A stretch of 64,000 bases of DNA from Nocardioidaceae bacterium SCSIO 66511. Its GTDB lineage: Bacteria > Actinomycetota > Actinomycetes > Propionibacteriales > Nocardioidaceae. Of the stretch, positions 55,417 to 63,717 are shown in pieces. The position numbers and the translations under genes are program-made. Each line of letters opens with the position of its first letter. The stretch's first letter is position 1. The stretch lies in contig CP095846.1 of assembly GCA_023100825.1 (NCBI GenBank), forward strand, positions 1,984,001 through 2,048,000. Direction: 5' to 3'. Below the pieces are notes generated by a model, which was given only the letters and a program-made list of their open reading frames with translations, was not told the DNA's origin and ran no database searches.

Positions 55417-56043
55417 GTGACACCCGTGACCAAGAGCGAGCAGGCGACTGTGCAGAGTCGTCCGCGCGTCGCGGGCGAGCGCGAGGAGCAGATCCTCGAC
55501 GCCACTCTCGAGGTGTTGTCGGAGGTCGGGTACGACCGGCTCACGATGGATGCGGTCGCCGCCTCGTCCAAAGCGAGCAAAGCGACGCTGTACCGGCGCT
55601 GGTCGACCAAGGCGGACCTCGTCGTAGACGCCCTCGTACGCGCCAAGTGCGCGCCGGAGCCGTACGAGCCCGACACGGGGACCTTGCGTGATGACCTGAT
55701 CGCCGCGAGCTGTCGCGACACCGGTCTGAACGACCAGATGACGATGTCGCTGTTCGCCGGCCTCGTCTCGGCGCTGCAACACGACGCCCAGTTCTCGGCG
55801 GCGTTCCACGAACGCTTCCTGCAACCGATGATCGCGGCGACGGTCGCGCTGTTCGAACGAGCCCGCGACCGCGGGGAGATCGCAGATCACGTCGATCTCG
55901 AGCTGTTCAGCACGGTGCTGCCGTCAGTGGCACTGCACCGCACCTTCATTCTCGGCTTGCCGACCGACGAGTCGATGGTCCGGCGGATCGTCGACGAGGT
56001 CGTCATGCCCGCAATCAAATGCGCGTCTCGGGGCGCACACTAA
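55417..56043 (+). CDS. TetR/AcrR family regulator
   Basis: A 208-residue repressor starting at a GTG. The DNA-binding domain is REEQILDATLEVLSEVGYDR then LTMDAVAASSKASKATLYRR, a clear TetR HTH, and the C-terminal half matches the TetR_C_11-type dimerisation domain (AFHERFLQPMIAATVALFER). It is followed 93 bases later by a DHA2-type exporter on the same strand, a common regulator-pump pair. Autoregulation through the dyad at 55364-55376 is likely. The inducer is unknown. Confidence 0.9.
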   Translation: MTPVTKSEQATVQSRPRVAGEREEQILDATLEVLSEVGYDRLTMDAVAASSKASKATLYRRWSTKADLVVDALVRAKCAPEPYEPDTGTLRDDLIAASCRDTGLNDQMTMSLFAGLVSALQHDAQFSAAFHERFLQPMIAATVALFERARDRGEIADHVDLELFSTVLPSVALHRTFILGLPTDESMVRRIVDEVVMPAIKCASRGAH

Positions 56044-56136
56044 CCGCCCACCCGCCCACCTCGACCCATCAACAAGCGCCGGTTCGGTGGTCCCTCTATG
56101 ACCACAGAACCGAAAATCCAGACGAAAAGGAATGTC

Positions 56137-57735
56137 ATGACGACGAGCCTGCAAGAGCAAGGCCCGGGGGCGTCTGGCGCAGCCCGGAAACAACACCTCG
56201 GGATCGCATTGGTGGTCATCCTGACCGCCCAGCTGATGGTCGTGCTCGACAGCACGATCGCGAACATCGCGATCCCCTACATTGCGAACGACCTCGACTT
56301 CACCGACGCCGGTCAGTCGTGGATCATCACCGGCTACACGATCGCCTTCGGTGGCCTCCTCCTCCTCGGCGGCAGGCTCGGCGACCTGTTCGGCCGTCGG
56401 CGCGTGTTCATGGCGGGCGTACTGCTGTTCTCGCTCGCGTCGCTGCTGGGTGGTATCTCCTCGAATCAGGAACTGCTGCTCGCGTCGAGGGCGCTGCAGG
56501 GCGTCGGAGCCGCGATCGCGAGCCCGACCGCACTGGCGCTGATCACGACGAACTTCCCGGCCGGTAAGGCGCGCAACCGCGCATTCTCCGCGTACGCGAC
56601 GATGTCGGGTGTCGGGGCCGCAGTCGGCCTGATCCTCGGCGGTTGGCTCACCGAGTACTCGTGGCGCTGGACGTTCCTGATCAACGTGCCGGTCGGCGTC
56701 GCCGCCGCCGTGCTCGCGCCGATCTACCTGAACGAGAGCGCGCGGCGTCGAGTCGCGCTCGACATCCCCGGAGCACTCACCGGCACCGGCGGTCTGGTCG
56801 GCATCGTGTACGGCCTCACCCGCGCGGCGGAGGAGAGCTGGGGAGACACCTGGACCGTCGCTTCGCTGGCTGCCGGTGTGGCACTACTGGCGGTCTTCAT
56901 CCAGATCGAGCGGACCGTGAAGGAACCGCTGATGCCGTTCCGGATCCTTGCCAACCGTACGCGTGCGGTCAGCTTCCTGGTGATGATGCTGGTGCCGGCC
57001 GCGATGTTCGCGATGTTCTACTTCCTGGCGATCGTCGTCCAGGAGGGCATGGGCTACAGCTCATTGGAGACCGGGTTCGCGTTCCTGCCGTTCAGTGGAG
57101 GGTTGATCCTCGCGGCCGCGGTTGCATCGAACCTGATGTCGCGGGTCGACCCTCGATGGCTGGCGGGGGGAGGAACGCTACTCGGCGCGATCGGGCTGTT
57201 CGGGTTCTCGCGCATCCCGTACAACGACGGCACCGGGAGTCTGCATGCCGTGCAGAACATCGGCGTCGACGCGTCGTACGTGACGGATCTGCTGCCGTGG
57301 ATCCTGGTGATGTCGTTCGGCATGGGCATGGTCTTCGTACCCCTCACCGTGACGGCAGTGCACGGGGTCGCGTCCGAGGACTCCGGCATCGGGGCCGGCG
57401 TGCTCAACGCGATGCAGCAGATCGGCGGTGCGCTCGGTCTCGCGACCCTGAGCACCGTTGCGGTCAATGCGACGAAGGACAAGGCGACCGAGATCGCGGC
57501 CGGCGCGCAGAAGCTGATGGCACAGCTGCCCGGCGGTGGGCAGGGAGACGGACAGGCGAATGAGTTCCGTGAGGCTGTCGGCCAGGTTGCCTTCGCACAC
57601 GGCGCAACACTCGCGTTCGTCGTCGGCGCCGGGATGATCCTGGCGGGTTCGCTGATCACCCTGACGTTCCTCAACGCCAGCCATGAGGAGATCAACGACA
57701 ACGAAGGCGAGGCAGAGCCGGTGACTGTGGCGTAG
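56137..57735 (+). CDS. DHA2-family MFS multidrug exporter (EmrB/QacA-like, 14 TM)
   Basis: A 532-residue transporter. TM1 carries motif D1 LMVVLDSTIANIAIPYIAND, the DHA2 hallmark. Motif A reads LLGGRLGDLFGRRRVFMAGV and motif C SGVGAAVGLILGGWLTEYSW. Fourteen hydrophobic segments are predictable. A soluble Gly/Gln-rich loop near residue 470 (AQLPGGGQGDGQANEF) precedes the last helix. Proton-driven drug or toxic-lipid export is the family role. I chose the ATG at 56137, preceded by AAAAGGA; an in-frame ATG 39 bases upstream lacks a good ribosome-binding site. A strong terminator follows. Confidence 0.92.
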   Translation: MTTSLQEQGPGASGAARKQHLGIALVVILTAQLMVVLDSTIANIAIPYIANDLDFTDAGQSWIITGYTIAFGGLLLLGGRLGDLFGRRRVFMAGVLLFSLASLLGGISSNQELLLASRALQGVGAAIASPTALALITTNFPAGKARNRAFSAYATMSGVGAAVGLILGGWLTEYSWRWTFLINVPVGVAAAVLAPIYLNESARRRVALDIPGALTGTGGLVGIVYGLTRAAEESWGDTWTVASLAAGVALLAVFIQIERTVKEPLMPFRILANRTRAVSFLVMMLVPAAMFAMFYFLAIVVQEGMGYSSLETGFAFLPFSGGLILAAAVASNLMSRVDPRWLAGGGTLLGAIGLFGFSRIPYNDGTGSLHAVQNIGVDASYVTDLLPWILVMSFGMGMVFVPLTVTAVHGVASEDSGIGAGVLNAMQQIGGALGLATLSTVAVNATKDKATEIAAGAQKLMAQLPGGGQGDGQANEFREAVGQVAFAHGATLAFVVGAGMILAGSLITLTFLNASHEEINDNEGEAEPVTVA

Positions 57736-57793
57736 CCCGTCAGCCCGCCGAAACAGAACGTCGCGCCGCGCAGGGGACGGCGCGGACATCGGA

Positions 57794-57830
57794 GGCCCGG
57801 TCGGTTATCACCGACCGGGCCTTCGGCTTT
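57794..57830 (+). terminator. Strong intrinsic terminator after the exporter gene
   Basis: GGCCCGGTCGGT at 57794-57805 pairs perfectly with ACCGACCGGGCC at 57810-57821 (12 bp) around the loop TATC, followed by TTCGGCTTT. It lies 58 bases past the exporter's stop and is the most canonical terminator in the window. Confidence 0.85.
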
Positions 57831-57889
57831 GCGGTACGTCGGTGCGGGTCCGCGCCTTACGGGCTATGCCTCGCTGTTGGTGCTCGGGC

Positions 57890-58330
57890 TACCTTGGTTC
57901 GACTACCCGGCTGCCCGATCGTCGCCGCTGTCGCCTTCCCGCTTCCTTGGGATGGTGCAAAGACGCGGCGACGCGCGGAGGCGTCACTTCGGTTCGGTTG
58001 CCTGGCGGCTTTCCGGAACCTTGATTTGGGATCGGGGTAACGTTTGGTTTCGGTGTCACGTCCGTACCGCTAGTCGCTGGCGTACCAACGGGCACGGCAA
58101 CAATCCGCTTTGCACGGTGTCCCTGCCATGCAAAGCGGTGCTTCACCATGTCTACTTGGTGAAGCACCACCACCGACCCCGCAAAAGCCAACCGAATCGG
58201 GCAAGCCGGCAAGGAACCCGAAGTCGTAGCTGCGGCTCCCGCGTCGCCGCGTCTTTGCCGAGCCGGAAGGCGTGGGAAAGCCGACAGGGTCGAGAAGTGA
58301 AGCGGCGAGTGTCGCACGTAGAAGTACGAA
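57890..58330 (+). repeat. Dispersed palindromic repeat, copy 4 (core with both arms)
   Basis: About 440 bases. The core at 58042-58175 is flanked by arms containing an exact 18-base inverted repeat: CAAAGACGCGGCGACGCG at 57958-57975 and CGCGTCGCCGCGTCTTTG at 58240-58257. The core hairpin has arms CCGCTTTGCA and TGCAAAGCGG (10 bp perfect) and a second stem TTCACCA/TGGTGAA around TGTCTACT. The same blocks appear in copy 3 in the same order. It fills the gap between the exporter's terminator and the radical SAM gene; nothing gene-like is seen in the rest of that gap. Confidence 0.85.
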
Positions 58331-58404
58331 TTCAACAGCGAAGGCAAGTACAGCAGTCTCGGTGACCTTGCATTCCAACCCGAACATGTGTTCGACTGAG
58401 GTCC

Positions 58405-59442
58405 ATGCGTTGGGCTGGGCAGAACATCGATTCGGACGAGTGTGGAGCGCTGCCGGGACTACGTCGTCTCGACGGTTTGATCAAAAGCGTCACGACGCCG
58501 GAGTTCGACGGCGTGACCTTCCACGAGGTGGCGGCGAAGTCCGCCCTGAACCGCGTTCCCGGCGGTTCCCGGATGCCGTTCGGGTGGACGGTGAATCCCT
58601 ATCGAGGTTGTACGCACGCCTGCGTGTACTGCTATGCGCGTGGTTCGCACGAGTGGCTGGACCTCGATGCTGGACGCGATTTCGATACCCAGGTCGTTGT
58701 GAAGACCAACATCGCGGAGGTGCTGCGACGCGAGCTCACGCGGCGGTCCTGGAGTCGCGAGCTGGTGGCGCTCGGCACCAACACCGACCCGTACCAGCGC
58801 GCGGAGGGCCGATACCAGTTGATGCCCGGCATCATCGAGGCGTTCGTCGAGACGCGTACGCCGTTCTCGATTCTCACCAAGGGCACGCTGTTGCGTCGCG
58901 ACCTCGGGCTGCTCGCCGACGCAGCGCGTACGGTGCCGGTGGGCGTCGGCGTATCGCTCGCGATCGGTGACCCGACACTGCAGTCCCTGGTCGAACCCGG
59001 CACCCCGTCGCCGCGCGCGCGGCTGGCTCTCATCCGGGCGCTCGCCGATGCCGGCCTGCGTTGCGGGGTGATGGTCGCCCCGGTGCTTCCATGGATCACC
59101 GACTCCCGCGCCGATCTCGAAGACCTCGTCGGTGCCATCGCCGACGCCGGCGCTGCAGGCGTGACGGTGCTTCCGCTGCATCTGCGTCACGGCGCGCGCG
59201 AGTGGTACTTCAGCTGGTTGCAAGAGCATCGCCCTGGGCTCGTCGGGCGCTACCGGGCGCTCTATGGCGGAGACGCGTACGTACCCGAGTGGTACGAGCA
59301 ACGGCTTCGTTCGCGCGTGACGCCGCTCCTGCGTCGGTACGGGCTCGAGTCGGCGTACGGCATGCGCGGCCTCGACGAGTATGAGCGGGACACCGCTCTG
59401 GTACCGACGCCACCCCGTGAGCCGGAGCCGACGCTGTTCTGA
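58405..59442 (+). CDS. Radical SAM protein, Rv2578c/SplB-like
   Basis: A 345-residue protein of the actinobacterial Rv2578c family. The radical SAM cluster is CTHACVYCYARGSHEW (CxxxCxxC near residue 71), preceded by PFGWTVNPYRG, typical for this group. A TIM-barrel follows: LVALGTNTDPYQRAEGRYQL, FSILTKGTLLRRDLGLLADA and CGVMVAPVLPWITDSRADLE. It is related in sequence to spore photoproduct lyase-type proteins, although the organism probably makes no such spores, and the function of the family is unproven. No obvious Shine-Dalgarno lies before the ATG, so a downstream or alternative start is possible. Confidence 0.87.
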   Translation: MRWAGQNIDSDECGALPGLRRLDGLIKSVTTPEFDGVTFHEVAAKSALNRVPGGSRMPFGWTVNPYRGCTHACVYCYARGSHEWLDLDAGRDFDTQVVVKTNIAEVLRRELTRRSWSRELVALGTNTDPYQRAEGRYQLMPGIIEAFVETRTPFSILTKGTLLRRDLGLLADAARTVPVGVGVSLAIGDPTLQSLVEPGTPSPRARLALIRALADAGLRCGVMVAPVLPWITDSRADLEDLVGAIADAGAAGVTVLPLHLRHGAREWYFSWLQEHRPGLVGRYRALYGGDAYVPEWYEQRLRSRVTPLLRRYGLESAYGMRGLDEYERDTALVPTPPREPEPTLF

Positions 59443-59471
59443 CCGGCGGCAGAGCTCACTAGGCTTGACCG

Positions 59472-59930
59472 ATGGCCTACAGCAGCGAGTTCCCACCATT
59501 CGCGGTCACGGTCGACATGGTCGTGTTCGCCGACTCGGCGCGTCAGGTGCTGCTGGTCCGGCGTGGCTACCCTCCGTACGAGGGCGCGCTCGCGCTACCC
59601 GGTGGCTTCGTCGAAATCGACGAGTCGCTCGACGTGGCGGCACGTCGCGAGCTCGCCGAGGAGACCGGCGTCGACGTCGCCGGTGTGCGGATCGAACAGC
59701 TCGGTGCGTACGGCGACCCCGACCGCGACCCGCGTGGACGCACGGTCAGCGTCGTGTACGTCGCCGTACTTCCCGACGTAGCCGAGGCGACCGCCGGAGA
59801 CGACGCTGCCGCCGCCGACTGGCACCGACTCGCCGACCTCGACCCGAGTGCCCTCGCATTCGACCACGCGCAGGTCCTGTCCGACGCCGTCGCGGTCGTA
59901 CGCGAAAGGCCGCTCAGTCCGGGAAGTTGA
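59472..59930 (+). CDS. NUDIX hydrolase
   Basis: A 152-residue protein. The Nudix box is complete: GGFVEIDESLDVAARRELAE then ETGVD (GX5EX7REUXEEXGU) near residues 43-67. The N-terminus SEFPPFAVTVDMVVFADSAR and the RGYPPYEGALALPGG segment resemble the ADP-ribose/NrtR-type Nudix proteins. It cleaves a nucleoside diphosphate linked to another group. An ADP-ribose substrate is possible, which would be of interest given the DraG-family genes at 14.5-17.7 kb, but nothing here proves it. It starts 29 bases after the radical SAM gene and may share its transcript. Confidence 0.9.
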   Translation: MAYSSEFPPFAVTVDMVVFADSARQVLLVRRGYPPYEGALALPGGFVEIDESLDVAARRELAEETGVDVAGVRIEQLGAYGDPDRDPRGRTVSVVYVAVLPDVAEATAGDDAAAADWHRLADLDPSALAFDHAQVLSDAVAVVRERPLSPGS

Positions 59931-60069
59931 CCTTGCGTTTGTGTGACCCGATGTGGCTCGGGAGCGTAGCAGCCGCCGGGGCCCCTCGCAGCTCGCCGTC
60001 CACAGGCTTGTCCACGGCTCTCGGGCATGTCCTCGCGTTGCGTCGGCGGCGCCCCATATCGTCGTACTC

Positions 60070-63000
60070 ATGGTGGACTGGCTAAGGGTTCTGACCGACT
60101 CGACGATCGAGGCGACGGTCGGCGGGCAGGCCTTCCTGCGCGGCGCTTCGTACGCCCGCAACGGGCGGGTCGGCACTGTGAAGATCAACGACAACGTGAT
60201 CTTCGGGCGCGTCCACGGCACGGCGCGTGATCCGTATCAGCTCATCGTCGTCGCGGAAGACACCGCTGCTCCACGAGTGTCCGCCACTTGTACGTGTCCG
60301 GTCGGGGTCGACTGCAAACATGCGGCCGCGGCGATGATCGCGGCGCGGAGCCATATCGGCACGAGTACGAACGCACACCCCGCTCGCTGGCGCGATCCAC
60401 TCGACGACTTCGCAAGAGCGCAAGCGATCGATGATCGAGACGATGAACCACTGGCGTTGCAGTTCACCGTCCAGCGCGATTCGGCGGCGGCGTACGACGC
60501 TCGGCTCGCCGACAGCCGTCGGGTCACGATACGACCTGTGGTCAAGGGCAAATCCGGTCGCTGGATACGCGGACGCGCATCATGGCAGGCATTGCGCGAC
60601 CCGTGGCGCCCGACCGGCTATCGCCCCGCCCACGTTCAGCTCCTTCGACAGCTCTCCGCCCTGGGGGGAGAAGCTGTCCGATTCGCGTACAACGAATCCG
60701 ACCTCGACCTCGGCGACCTCCCGTCGTCGATGTGGAGCCTGCTCGACGAGGCGCGTGCGGCGGGCATCGAGTTCGTCGCCGGCGACGGCCATGACCAGGT
60801 GCTGGTACGCGATGGGGAAGCGTCATTGCGGTTCGACCTGGGGCGCGCCGAGCGTCCCGGTCACATCTCGCTCACAGCGGTCGTACGTATCGACGATGAT
60901 GAGCTCCCGGTCAGCGATGTCGAGCTGATCGGCTGGCCGCCACACGGGCTGTTCCGCACCGTCGGCCAGACCCTCGAGCTCCTGGAGCTCGTCGCTCCTC
61001 CGAACGAGCACGTCACCCGACTGCTCGGTGAGCCGATCACCATCCCGGTCGATGACATCGGCCTCTTCGTCGACGACTACTACCCGCTGCTCGGGCGTGC
61101 CGTCGAGGTGACGTCGAGCGACGGATCGGTCGAGCTGCCCGAGATCGCCACACCGCGCGTCCGGCTGTACGCCGAGTTCCGGCCGGGTCACGAGCTCGCG
61201 CTGCGGTGGGAGTACGTCTATGCGGTCGGAGACGACGAGCGTACGTACCCGATCGACTCGACCGATGAACCCGAGCGTCGCGACGTTCGCACGGAGCGGG
61301 AGCTGGCGGTGCGCGCGACCCGCATCGTCGCGCGCTGGTCGGCGTTGCTCGACCGCGACGGCACCATCGCCCCCGAGGCGAGTCTGCGAGGCATGGATGC
61401 CGTCGCCTTCACCGAGGATGCGCTACCCGTCGTCGAGCGTGACGAGCAGATCGACGCAGTGGTCACCGGCGACCCGCCCACCTACGCACCCGCGGCCGAC
61501 GCGCCGCGCATCAGCGTCTCGGCAACCGACGATCCCGACGAGACCGACTGGTTCGACCTGCGCGTGCGAGTGAGTGTCGGCGGCGAGAACGTCCCCTTCG
61601 AAGAGTTGTTCGCCGCACTCGCTCGCGGCGACACCCATCTGATCCTGCACACCGGTACGTACTTCCGCATCGACGACCCGAGTCTCGATCGTCTCCGCCG
61701 ACTGATCGAGGAAGCCCGCACGCTGCAGGACCGCGAGTCCGACGGCCTGCGGATCAGTCCGTTTCAAGCGGGCCTGTGGAGCGAGCTGGTGGAGCTGGGC
61801 GTCGTCGACGAGCAGAGTCGCCGCTGGCAGTCCCGAGTCGACGGCCTGCTCGATCTCGACGCGATCGCGCCCGTCGACGTGCCCGCAGGCGTACGCGCGT
61901 CGCTGCGGCCCTACCAGCGCGACGGGTTCCGTTGGCTGACCTTCCTCTACGAGCACGGGCTCGGCGGCGTCCTCGCCGATGACATGGGGCTCGGCAAGAC
62001 GCTGCAGACCCTCGCGATGATCACCCGTGTCCGTGCCGGGGGAGCGGTCGCGGCGCCGTTCTTGGTGGTGGCGCCGACGAGCGTCGTCCAGAACTGGGCG
62101 CGCGAGAGCGAGCGGTTCACCCCCGGACTCACCACGGTGGCGATCACCGAGACCGAGGCGCGGCGGCGTACACCGTTGTCCGAGGCGGTTGCGGGTGCCG
62201 ATGTCGTCGTGACCTCGTACGCGCTGTTCCGGATCGAGTACGACGCGTACGACGCGCTCGCCTGGGCGGGGCTCGTGCTCGACGAGGCGCAGTTCGTGAA
62301 GAACCATCAGGCGAAGACGTACCAATGCGTCCGCAAGCTGGCCGCGCCGTTCAAGCTGGCGATCACCGGCACGCCGCTCGAGAACAGCCTGATGGACCTC
62401 TGGGCCATGCTGTCGATCGTTGCGCCCGGTCTCTTCCCCAATCCGACCGCGTTCAAGGAGCACTACCGCAACCCGATCGAGCGCGGTAAGGACCCTGCGG
62501 CGCTGGAGACGCTACGGCGGCGCGTACGCCCGCTGATCCGTCGCCGCACCAAGGAGCTGGTCGCCGCCGACCTTCCGCCGAAGCAGGAGCAGGTGCTCGA
62601 GGTGGCGTTGTCGCCGCAGCATCGGCGCATCTATCAGACGCATCTCCAGCGGGAGCGGCAGAAGATCCTGCGGCTACTGGACGAGCCGGACGACAACCGC
62701 TTCACGATCCTGCGCTCGCTCACGCTGCTACGTCAGCTCAGCCTCGACCCGTACCTCATCGACGATATGTACGCGAACGTCCGGTCGAGCAAGATCGACG
62801 CGCTGCTGGACCAGCTTCGCGAGGTGGTCGGCGAAGGACATCGGGCGCTCGTGTTCAGCCAGTTCACCCAGTTCCTAGGGCGGGTCCGTGAGCGGCTCGA
62901 CGCCGAGGGCGTGACGTACGCATACCTCGCCGGCACCACCCGCGACAGAGCCGCCGCGGTCGAGGAGTTCAAGGGGGGCCACGCGCCGGTGTTCCTGATC

Positions 63001-63291
63001 AGCCTGAAGGCCGGCGGGTTCGGGCTCAACCTCACCGAGGCCGACTACTGCTTCGTCCTCGATCCGTGGTGGAACCCCGCCGTCGAGGAGCAGGCGGTCG
63101 ACCGCGCGCACCGCATCGGGCAGACCCGTCGGGTGATGATCTACCGGCTCGTATCGGCCGACACCATCGAGGAGAAGGTGATGGAGCTCAAGGCGCGTAA
63201 GCGCGACCTGGTGGCGCGGGTGATGGACGACGCGGCGGGCGAGCTGTCCGCGCCGCTGTCGGCGAGCGACATCCGCGGGCTGCTGGGCTGA
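60070..63291 (+). CDS. SNF2-family DNA/RNA helicase-like ATPase with N-terminal SWIM zinc finger
   Basis: A 1073-residue protein. Near residue 75 lies a SWIM finger, CTCPVGVDCKHAAAAMIAA (CxC...CxH). A long middle region (about 100-600) has no catalytic motif. The helicase core starts near 615 (RPYQRDGFRWLTFLYEHGLG): motif I DDMGLGKTLQTLAM, motif II VLDEAQFVKN, motif III ITGTPLENSLMDLW, then LVFSQFTQFLGRVRERL, motif V LKAGGFGLNLTEADY and motif VI AVDRAHRIGQTRRV. SWIM-SNF2 proteins remodel protein-DNA complexes or restart transcription (HepA/RapA-like); the exact role is unknown. It appears monocistronic. The ATG gives the usual N-terminus of this group. Confidence 0.92.
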   Translation: MVDWLRVLTDSTIEATVGGQAFLRGASYARNGRVGTVKINDNVIFGRVHGTARDPYQLIVVAEDTAAPRVSATCTCPVGVDCKHAAAAMIAARSHIGTSTNAHPARWRDPLDDFARAQAIDDRDDEPLALQFTVQRDSAAAYDARLADSRRVTIRPVVKGKSGRWIRGRASWQALRDPWRPTGYRPAHVQLLRQLSALGGEAVRFAYNESDLDLGDLPSSMWSLLDEARAAGIEFVAGDGHDQVLVRDGEASLRFDLGRAERPGHISLTAVVRIDDDELPVSDVELIGWPPHGLFRTVGQTLELLELVAPPNEHVTRLLGEPITIPVDDIGLFVDDYYPLLGRAVEVTSSDGSVELPEIATPRVRLYAEFRPGHELALRWEYVYAVGDDERTYPIDSTDEPERRDVRTERELAVRATRIVARWSALLDRDGTIAPEASLRGMDAVAFTEDALPVVERDEQIDAVVTGDPPTYAPAADAPRISVSATDDPDETDWFDLRVRVSVGGENVPFEELFAALARGDTHLILHTGTYFRIDDPSLDRLRRLIEEARTLQDRESDGLRISPFQAGLWSELVELGVVDEQSRRWQSRVDGLLDLDAIAPVDVPAGVRASLRPYQRDGFRWLTFLYEHGLGGVLADDMGLGKTLQTLAMITRVRAGGAVAAPFLVVAPTSVVQNWARESERFTPGLTTVAITETEARRRTPLSEAVAGADVVVTSYALFRIEYDAYDALAWAGLVLDEAQFVKNHQAKTYQCVRKLAAPFKLAITGTPLENSLMDLWAMLSIVAPGLFPNPTAFKEHYRNPIERGKDPAALETLRRRVRPLIRRRTKELVAADLPPKQEQVLEVALSPQHRRIYQTHLQRERQKILRLLDEPDDNRFTILRSLTLLRQLSLDPYLIDDMYANVRSSKIDALLDQLREVVGEGHRALVFSQFTQFLGRVRERLDAEGVTYAYLAGTTRDRAAAVEEFKGGHAPVFLISLKAGGFGLNLTEADYCFVLDPWWNPAVEEQAVDRAHRIGQTRRVMIYRLVSADTIEEKVMELKARKRDLVARVMDDAAGELSAPLSASDIRGLLG

Positions 63292-63364
63292 GCAGAATGG
63301 CTGCGAGCCGACGGCCGTTACCGCTACCTTGGGGCCGGTTCGCGCAACGCGGCGCCGTTCGGAG

Positions 63365-63381
63365 TGTAAAGTGCAGTTACA
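63365..63381. promoter_or_regulatory. Candidate operator before the UBP zinc-finger gene
   Basis: TGTAA-AGTGCAG-TTACA is a 5-base inverted repeat with a 7-base centre in the 111-base gap, 22 bases before the ATG. It would overlap the promoter. GTAGGAG is the ribosome-binding site. Confidence 0.35.
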
Positions 63382-63402
63382 TTCTCGGGAGTAGGAGTTG
63401 CC

Positions 63403-63660
63403 ATGCCAGGGTGTGACCATCTGGCGGGTGCGGCGAGCCCCGATCCGCCCGAAGTCCTCGAGTGCCCGGAGTGCGTCGCGGCGGACAGCACCTGGGTCGG
63501 CTTACGCCAATGCCTGGCCTGCGGGCAGATCGGTTGCTGCGACTCGTCACCAGGGCGACATGCGTCGGCACACTTCGACGTGACAGGTCATGCCACCGCT
63601 CGATCGATCGAACCCGGTGAGTTCTGGCGATTCTGCTTCATCCACCGGGTCATCGGCTGA
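63403..63660 (+). CDS. Small UBP-type zinc finger protein
   Basis: An 85-residue single-domain protein. The ZnF-UBP ligands are visible: CDHL near the start, CPECVAADSTWVGLRQCLACG with two CxxC pairs, then GCCDSSPGRHASAHFDVTGH and ATARSIEPGEFWRFCFIHRV with His residues and the aromatic Trp of the ubiquitin-tail pocket. In eukaryotes the fold binds the C-terminus of ubiquitin. Actinobacterial stand-alone versions are common, but their partner is unknown. A short dyad lies in its promoter region. Confidence 0.85.
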   Translation: MPGCDHLAGAASPDPPEVLECPECVAADSTWVGLRQCLACGQIGCCDSSPGRHASAHFDVTGHATARSIEPGEFWRFCFIHRVIG

Positions 63661-63717
63661 CGCTCTCGTATCCACCTTGGCGGCGTCTGACAGAGTGGGT
63701 GTGCCACCCGACGGGGG

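Noticed and set aside
63403-63660. UBP zinc finger as evidence for a ubiquitin-like system
   Set aside because: No ubiquitin-like, E1/E2-like or Pup genes are nearby, and stand-alone UBP fingers are widespread in actinobacteria.
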